From NCBI GenBank assembly GCA_026713285.1, contig JAPOOT010000270.1, positions 1 to 10,549 of the forward strand: a DNA stretch of 10,549 bases, written 5' to 3'. Below, in pieces: positions 7,565 to 10,549 of the stretch. The stretch's first letter is position 1; each line of letters starts with the position of its first letter. The notes beneath the pieces were generated by a model, which searched no databases, was not told the DNA's origin, and saw only the letters and a list, made by a program, of their open reading frames with translations. The translations under genes were made by a program, and so were the position numbers. Source of the stretch: Gemmatimonadota bacterium (GTDB lineage Bacteria > JAAXHH01).

Positions 7565-8545
7565 ATGCCCACCGCATTAATCAGCCATCCCGATCTCCTG
7601 CTGCACGACACAGGCTCATTCCATCCCGAACGGCCGGAGCGCATTTCGTCCGTCCTTTCCCACCTCGGCGTGTCCAGCGACGAATCCAGCAACGAATCCG
7701 GCGACGAATCGAGCGGCACGAACCGGACCGGCCTGGTGCGCCTGTCGCCGTCCGTAGCCGAGGAAGCCCGGATCAAGGCGGTCCACGATGCATCGTACGT
7801 CGACGCGGTAGCGGCCTGGTGCGCGGAGGGGTACCGGAATCTGCCCACCGGGGACACGACCCTTTCTTCCGCATCCGAGACCGTGGCCCGAATGGCTGCC
7901 GGCGCGGCAATACGAGCCGTCGACGCGGTACTGTCCAGGGAAGCGGACCGGGCATTCTGTGCCATCCGTCCTCCCGGGCATCATGCCGAATCCGACCGGG
8001 GGATGGGCTTCTGCATCTACAACAACGCCGCCGTCGCGGCCCGTTACGCCCAGTCCCGCTTCGGGGTGGAACGGGTGGTCATCCTGGACTGGGACGTCCA
8101 CCACGGAAACGGGACCCAGGAGATTTTCGAGGACGACCCGTCCGTGTACTATATCAGCGTTCACCAGTCACCGCTCTATCCGTTTACCGGTGCTAAGTGG
8201 GAAAAGGGCAGGGGAGAAGGGACGGGGTACACGATGAACGTCCCGGTTGCCGCGGGGTCCGGCGACGCGGTTTTCGTCGACGTGCTGCGCGGGCAGATCA
8301 TCCCGGCCATGAAGTCCTACCAGCCGGATCTCCTCATTCTTTCGGCGGGATTCGACGCCCACGTGGACGACCCGCTGTCCGGCACCCTGGTCACCGACGC
8401 GGGATTCCAGACCATGTCGCGCGTCCTGATGGACTTCGTGGACGACGCTTGCGGGGGCCGCCTCGTTTCCGTGCTGGAGGGCGGTTATGATCTTGAAGTC
8501 CTGGGCCGGTGCGTCGCGGACCACGTAGGCATGATGGCGTCCTGA
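7565..8545 (+). CDS. Histone deacetylase family amidohydrolase
   Basis: This 326-residue protein is a zinc-dependent deacetylase of the arginase/HDAC fold, and its motifs resemble bacterial class II-type enzymes. Visible catalytic parts are HPERPER near 20-26 and the His pair in RPPGHH (139-140). The zinc ligands are Asp177 and His179 in DWDVHHGNG and Asp264 in FDAHVDDPL. The active-site Tyr is in EGGYD (308). All key residues are present, so it should be active. Bacterial members remove acetyl groups from acetylpolyamines, acetylated lysines or related small amides; the substrate cannot be read from sequence. The N terminus fits the family from the ATG at 7565, yet no Shine-Dalgarno is seen in front of it, and a strong stem-loop lies just upstream. 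A Ser/Glu/Asp-rich stretch at 39-53 is an unusual insertion. Expression may be from read-through of the upstream operon or from an unseen promoter. Confidence 0.95.
   Translation: MPTALISHPDLLLHDTGSFHPERPERISSVLSHLGVSSDESSNESGDESSGTNRTGLVRLSPSVAEEARIKAVHDASYVDAVAAWCAEGYRNLPTGDTTLSSASETVARMAAGAAIRAVDAVLSREADRAFCAIRPPGHHAESDRGMGFCIYNNAAVAARYAQSRFGVERVVILDWDVHHGNGTQEIFEDDPSVYYISVHQSPLYPFTGAKWEKGRGEGTGYTMNVPVAAGSGDAVFVDVLRGQIIPAMKSYQPDLLILSAGFDAHVDDPLSGTLVTDAGFQTMSRVLMDFVDDACGGRLVSVLEGGYDLEVLGRCVADHVGMMAS
7679..7714 (+). repeat. In-frame 12-base tandem repeat inside the deacetylase gene
   Basis: There are three 12-base units, GACGAATCCAGC, AACGAATCCGGC and GACGAATCGAGC, preceded by a partial copy (TCCAGC). 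They encode DESS, NESG and DESS at residues 39-50, an acidic serine-rich segment between the first helix and the next conserved block. The length keeps the frame. Confidence 0.85.
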
Positions 8546-8551
8546 GATAAC

Positions 8552-8568
8552 CTGCCGCGAATCGGCAG
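8552..8568 (+). terminator. Short stem-loop downstream of the deacetylase gene
   Basis: CTGCCG (8552-8557) and CGGCAG (8563-8568) pair perfectly around a 5-base loop, starting 7 bases after the deacetylase stop. No T-run follows. It could be a weak terminator or a 3' stabilising hairpin. Confidence 0.35.
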
Positions 8569-8576
8569 CACACGTG

Positions 8577-8601
8577 TTGACAGGCCGGTCATACAGGCCG
8601 G
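8577..8601 (+). promoter_or_regulatory. -35-like TTGACA and 13-base-spaced direct repeat upstream of the aldo/keto reductase
   Basis: A perfect TTGACA lies at 8577-8582. It overlaps the first of two identical 9-mers, ACAGGCCGG at 8580-8588 and 8593-8601, spaced 13 bases apart. No acceptable -10 lies 16-18 bases downstream, where the sequence is GC-rich. A bare housekeeping promoter is therefore doubtful, although an activator-dependent one is possible. The repeat may be a protein-binding site (inference). Confidence 0.3.
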
Positions 8602-8613
8602 CGGACACCATGC

Positions 8614-8628
8614 CAGGGCATTGCCCTG
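8614..8628 (+). promoter_or_regulatory. Perfect dyad in the aldo/keto reductase leader, possible operator or hairpin
   Basis: CAGGGCA-T-TGCCCTG is a perfect 7+1+7 inverted repeat ending 6 bases before the Shine-Dalgarno of the aldo/keto reductase. As RNA it can form a 6-base-pair stem with loop ATT. Its position fits either a repressor operator or a leader hairpin affecting translation start. Confidence 0.4.
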
Positions 8629-8634
8629 AAAGTT

Positions 8635-8639
8635 GGAGG
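8635..8639 (+). promoter_or_regulatory. Ribosome binding site that fixes the aldo/keto reductase start
   Basis: GGAGG lies 9 bases upstream of the GTG at 8649. The in-frame alternatives at 8574 (GTG) and 8610 (ATG) have no comparable site and would add residues unlike the family N terminus. Confidence 0.75.
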
Positions 8640-8648
8640 AACCAGGTC

Positions 8649-9602
8649 GTGCGCTACAGAACCCTGGGTCGTACCAGACTGTGTGTTTCCGAAGTTTCCC
8701 TCGGAACGGTAGAACTGGGTATGGAATATGGGCTGAAGGAAGACGGCGAATCCAGCGTACCAGCGGAGACCGTAGCCAGGAACCTGCTGAACCGGGCAAT
8801 CGATTCGGGCGTGAACTTCATCGACACCGCGGCCCAGTACGGCAACAGCGAGGAGATCATCGGCCGGGCGCTCAAAGACCGACGGTCCGAATACGTGCTC
8901 GCCACCAAGTGCATGCACCGGCTCGATGAAGGACTCGATTACCCCGGATCGAGACGGAGCGTCTCCGACTCGATAGACCAGAGCCTGTCCAGGCTCCAGA
9001 CGGGCCACATCGACCTGCTCCAGATACATGGCCGGGACAGCATCGAGCTGGAACAGCGGATGATCAGGGACGGCGAAGTGATGGATGAGCTCGAGAAAGC
9101 CCGAAAGGCGGGCAAGGTGCGCTATTTAGGTTATTCGTCCTACAGCGAGGATGCCGCGCTGGCAGCCATCGAGGACGGACGGTGGGACACGATTCAGATC
9201 GCGTGCAACATCCTGGACCGGCGTTACCTGAAACGCGTCATTCCCGAGGCACGCAGGCGCGGCGTGGGGGTCATCGTGCGATCCGCACTGCTGAAAGGCG
9301 CCTTGACCGAGAAAATCAGGTTCATGCCGGAAAAGCTGAAGCCCCTCAGCGAGCACATCGACCGGCTGGTCGAAATCCAGTCAGCGACCCCCTACAGTCT
9401 GCCTGAACTGGCCCTTCGCTTCGTGCTTTCCATCCGGGACATCTCCACCATCATCGTGGGCGCCGACAGGATGAAATACCTGGAAGAAGCCGTTTCCACG
9501 TCGGATGGCCTGGGGCTGAGCGGGGAGTTGCTCTTGAAGCTGGACGGCATGTCGCTGGAAGACCCGTTCCTGCTCAATCCAGGCAATTGGGGCATTCCCT
9601 GA
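8649..9602 (+). CDS. Aldo/keto reductase
   Basis: From the GTG at 8649 the product has 317 residues and begins with the typical AKR block YRTLGRTRLCVSEVSLGT. The family is a TIM-barrel NAD(P)H-dependent carbonyl oxidoreductase. The catalytic tetrad is visible: Asp59 in FIDTA, Tyr64 in QYGNSE, Lys87 in ATKC and His127 in LQIHG. The C-terminal cofactor region includes IIVGADRMKYLEEA (268-281). A longer reading from 8574 is open but lacks a ribosome binding site and family similarity in its extra 25 residues. The substrate cannot be assigned. The gene follows the deacetylase by 103 bases, with regulatory-looking structure in the gap, so it is probably its own unit or conditionally expressed. It converges on lexA. 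Confidence 0.93.
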   Translation: MRYRTLGRTRLCVSEVSLGTVELGMEYGLKEDGESSVPAETVARNLLNRAIDSGVNFIDTAAQYGNSEEIIGRALKDRRSEYVLATKCMHRLDEGLDYPGSRRSVSDSIDQSLSRLQTGHIDLLQIHGRDSIELEQRMIRDGEVMDELEKARKAGKVRYLGYSSYSEDAALAAIEDGRWDTIQIACNILDRRYLKRVIPEARRRGVGVIVRSALLKGALTEKIRFMPEKLKPLSEHIDRLVEIQSATPYSLPELALRFVLSIRDISTIIVGADRMKYLEEAVSTSDGLGLSGELLLKLDGMSLEDPFLLNPGNWGIP

Positions 9603-9604
9603 AA

Positions 9605-9617
9605 GCCGCCTCGCGGC
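9605..9617 (-). terminator. Small hairpin between convergent aldo/keto reductase and lexA genes
   Basis: A 5-base-pair GC stem with a 3-base loop (GCCGC, GAG, GCGGC on the - strand) is followed on the - strand by TTT. It sits 24 bases beyond the lexA stop and 3 bases beyond the aldo/keto reductase stop. It may serve as a weak terminator for lexA. The stem and T-run are short. Confidence 0.3.
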
Positions 9618-9640
9618 CAGTACCGCCGAAAGCCCTGGAT

Positions 9641-10258
9641 TCAATCCATTTTGCGGTACACCCCGACCACCTTCCCCACGATGGACACCTCATCGGCAAT
9701 TATGGGTTCCATGGTCGGATGGGCGGGCACGAGCTCGAAGCGGTTGTTGCGGCGATAGAACCTCTTGACCGTGGCCTCGTCGTCCAGCATCGCGACGACC
9801 GTTTCACCCGTCTCGGCCACGGGCTGCTCGCGGACCAGGACGTAATCGCCGTCCATGATGCCGTCTTGAATCATGCTGTCCCCTTGTACCTCCAGGGCGA
9901 ATACATTGCCGTCCTGCTTCACCATGCCGACTGGAAAAGTCATGTACTCATCGATGTTCTCTTCGGCAAGAATCGGCAGTCCCGCGGCTACGCGGCCGAG
10001 GAGGGGAACCCGAACTACGTCATCTGCGCCCGGCGCCCCGGTATCCCTTGAACCCACGATTTCTATCGCACGGGGCTTCATGGGGTCGCGCCGGATATGG
10101 CCTTTTTTCTCGATCGCCCGAAGGTGATCGTACGCCGCGCGGGTACTGATCCCGAAATGCTGTGCGATCTCCCTGACACTGGGTGGATACCCTATCCGGC
10201 CGACATTTTTGCGTATATACTCATATACGTTCTGCTGCTTGGCCGTTAGCGTTTTCAT
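9641..10258 (-). CDS. lexA: LexA, SOS response transcriptional repressor
   Basis: The product has 205 residues, the normal LexA length. The N-terminal winged helix-turn-helix runs to about residue 65, with PPSVREIAQHFGIS at 25-38 as helices 2-3. The C-terminal S24-like self-cleavage domain starts near 83. The Ala92-Gly93 scissile bond lies in VAAGLPI. The catalytic Ser128 is in QGDSM and Lys165 in ATVKRF. All parts for RecA-stimulated autocleavage are present. LexA represses DNA-damage genes and normally its own gene. An AGGAG (10268-10272 on the - strand) stands 9 bases before the ATG, which confirms the start. A strong promoter lies upstream. No canonical SOS box of the E. coli or Bacillus type is seen between lexA and the divergent gene, so this LexA may read a lineage-specific operator. 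Confidence 0.97.
   Translation of the reverse strand: MKTLTAKQQNVYEYIRKNVGRIGYPPSVREIAQHFGISTRAAYDHLRAIEKKGHIRRDPMKPRAIEIVGSRDTGAPGADDVVRVPLLGRVAAGLPILAEENIDEYMTFPVGMVKQDGNVFALEVQGDSMIQDGIMDGDYVLVREQPVAETGETVVAMLDDEATVKRFYRRNNRFELVPAHPTMEPIIADEVSIVGKVVGVYRKMD
10212..10229. repeat. Inverted repeat in the first codons of lexA
   Basis: CGTATA and TATACG form a perfect 6-base inverted repeat with a 6-base spacer, covering lexA codons for about residues 11-16 (VYEYIR). It could be a chance result of those codons or an intragenic operator. Confidence 0.4.
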
Positions 10259-10319
10259 GAGGATGAACTCCTGAGCTTCAAGCAGACGTTATTGCGCTTC
10301 TGAGGGAATATGACCGAGG

Positions 10320-10348
10320 ATTATACACAACATACGGTTAGTCGTCAA
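10320..10348 (-). promoter_or_regulatory. Sigma-70 type promoter of lexA
   Basis: On the - strand TTGACG (10348-10343) and TATAAT (10325-10320) are separated by exactly 17 bases. That is a full match to the -10 consensus and five of six at -35. Transcription would start near 10313, leaving a leader of about 55 bases before the lexA ATG. A-rich sequence just upstream of -35 could act as an UP element. Confidence 0.8.
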
Positions 10349-10349
10349 G

Positions 10350-10364
10350 CGATTATTTTCGATT
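10350..10364. repeat. 10-base-phased direct repeat CGATT beside the lexA -35
   Basis: CGATT occurs at 10350-10354 and 10360-10364, exactly one helical turn apart, directly upstream of the lexA -35. A third copy is at 10390-10394. The short unit makes chance possible. The location suits a regulator site shared by the divergent genes. Confidence 0.3.
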
Positions 10365-10393
10365 CCGTCATCCGTCCGCATTGATCACGCGAT

Positions 10394-10455
10394 TGGATTT
10401 ATGCTCAGGCCGGCGCTAAAAATACATGTGCATGGACCGGCGTCGGGTTTATATT
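10394..10455 (+). promoter_or_regulatory. Weak candidate promoters for the gene starting at 10494
   Basis: Two imperfect possibilities are seen. TTGGAT (10394) lies 17 bases from TAAAAA (10417). TATATT (10450-10455) is a good -10 about 40 bases before the start codon, but lacks a matching -35. Neither is convincing alone. Confidence 0.25.
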
Positions 10456-10482
10456 GAGTCGACCCTTAAGCGCCAGGAAAAC

Positions 10483-10487
10483 AGGAG
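10483..10487 (+). promoter_or_regulatory. Ribosome binding site of the last gene
   Basis: AGGAG lies 6 bases before the ATG at 10494 and is the main support for a gene beginning there. Confidence 0.7.
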
Positions 10488-10493
10488 ACCCCC

Positions 10494-10549
10494 ATGCCCG
10501 TCAACGAGATGATCCATACCATGCTGGAGGAATTGCGGCAGATCGCCGA
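10494..10549 (+). CDS. Start of an unidentified gene divergent from lexA (3' end cut off)
   Basis: Only 18 codons are visible, reading MPVNEMIHTMLEELRQIA. The frame is open to the window edge, and a good ribosome binding site precedes the ATG. The segment looks like an amphipathic helix. The start of GerW/YtfJ-type proteins (a short helix before a conserved Thr-Val-x-Gly block) has a similar look, but the block that would decide this is outside the window. The function is therefore left open. About 235 bases of control region are shared with lexA, so SOS control is possible though not shown. Confidence 0.65.
   Translation, partial: MPVNEMIHTMLEELRQIA

Noticed and set aside
8577..8605. TTGACA as a complete sigma-70 promoter.
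   Set aside because: The sequence at the expected -10 distance is GC-rich with no TATAAT-like hexamer.
8574..8648. Longer N terminus for the aldo/keto reductase from GTG 8574 or ATG 8610.
   Set aside because: No ribosome binding site precedes these starts and the extra residues do not resemble the family. GGAGG before GTG 8649 and the conserved YRTLG start decide for the shorter form.

Overview
The window is GC-rich, densely coded bacterial chromosome. It holds seven genes that can be read, complete or nearly so, and the first codons of an eighth. No transposase, integrase, phage gene, tRNA, rRNA or CRISPR array was seen. The lineage cannot be fixed from the sequence alone. The gene order MoxR ATPase, DUF58 protein, BatA-like VWA membrane protein, large DUF4175-type coiled-coil protein is known from diderm groups such as Gemmatimonadota, Latescibacterota, other FCB-related phyla, Acidobacteriota and Planctomycetota. 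An organism of that kind is the best guess, and it is an inference.

Positions 1-7506 form one tightly packed + strand operon, with gaps of 28, 26 and 3 bases. It starts with a MoxR-type AAA+ ATPase whose 5' end lies outside the window. Next come a soluble DUF58 protein with a von Willebrand A-like fold, a BatA-like membrane protein with a second VWA domain, and a 1141-residue membrane-anchored protein. Topology reasoning places about 970 residues of the last protein outside the cytoplasmic membrane, as beta domains followed by a coiled coil of roughly 400 residues. The likely theme is a MoxR/VWA chaperone or envelope-maintenance machine: ATPase and cytosolic VWA partner inside, two membrane proteins reaching into the periplasm. 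The substrate is unknown.

A strong bulged stem-loop (7513-7548) separates this operon from a class II-type histone deacetylase family amidohydrolase (7565-8545). After a 103-base spacer with a stem-loop, a direct repeat and a perfect dyad comes an aldo/keto reductase, whose start is best placed at the GTG at 8649 because of a good Shine-Dalgarno. Its end converges on lexA, the SOS repressor, on the - strand (9641-10258). lexA has a near-consensus sigma-70 promoter (TTGACG, 17 bases, TATAAT on the - strand). Divergent from lexA, a new + strand gene with a clear ribosome binding site begins at 10494 and runs off the edge.

The most unusual sequence features are two in-frame tandem repeats that lengthen surface loops of otherwise conserved enzymes. 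One is a run of 9-base units just after the metal-binding DxSxS motif of the DUF58 protein. The other is three 12-base units near the N terminus of the deacetylase. The lexA control region lacks the classical SOS boxes but has a 10-base-phased direct repeat beside its -35.
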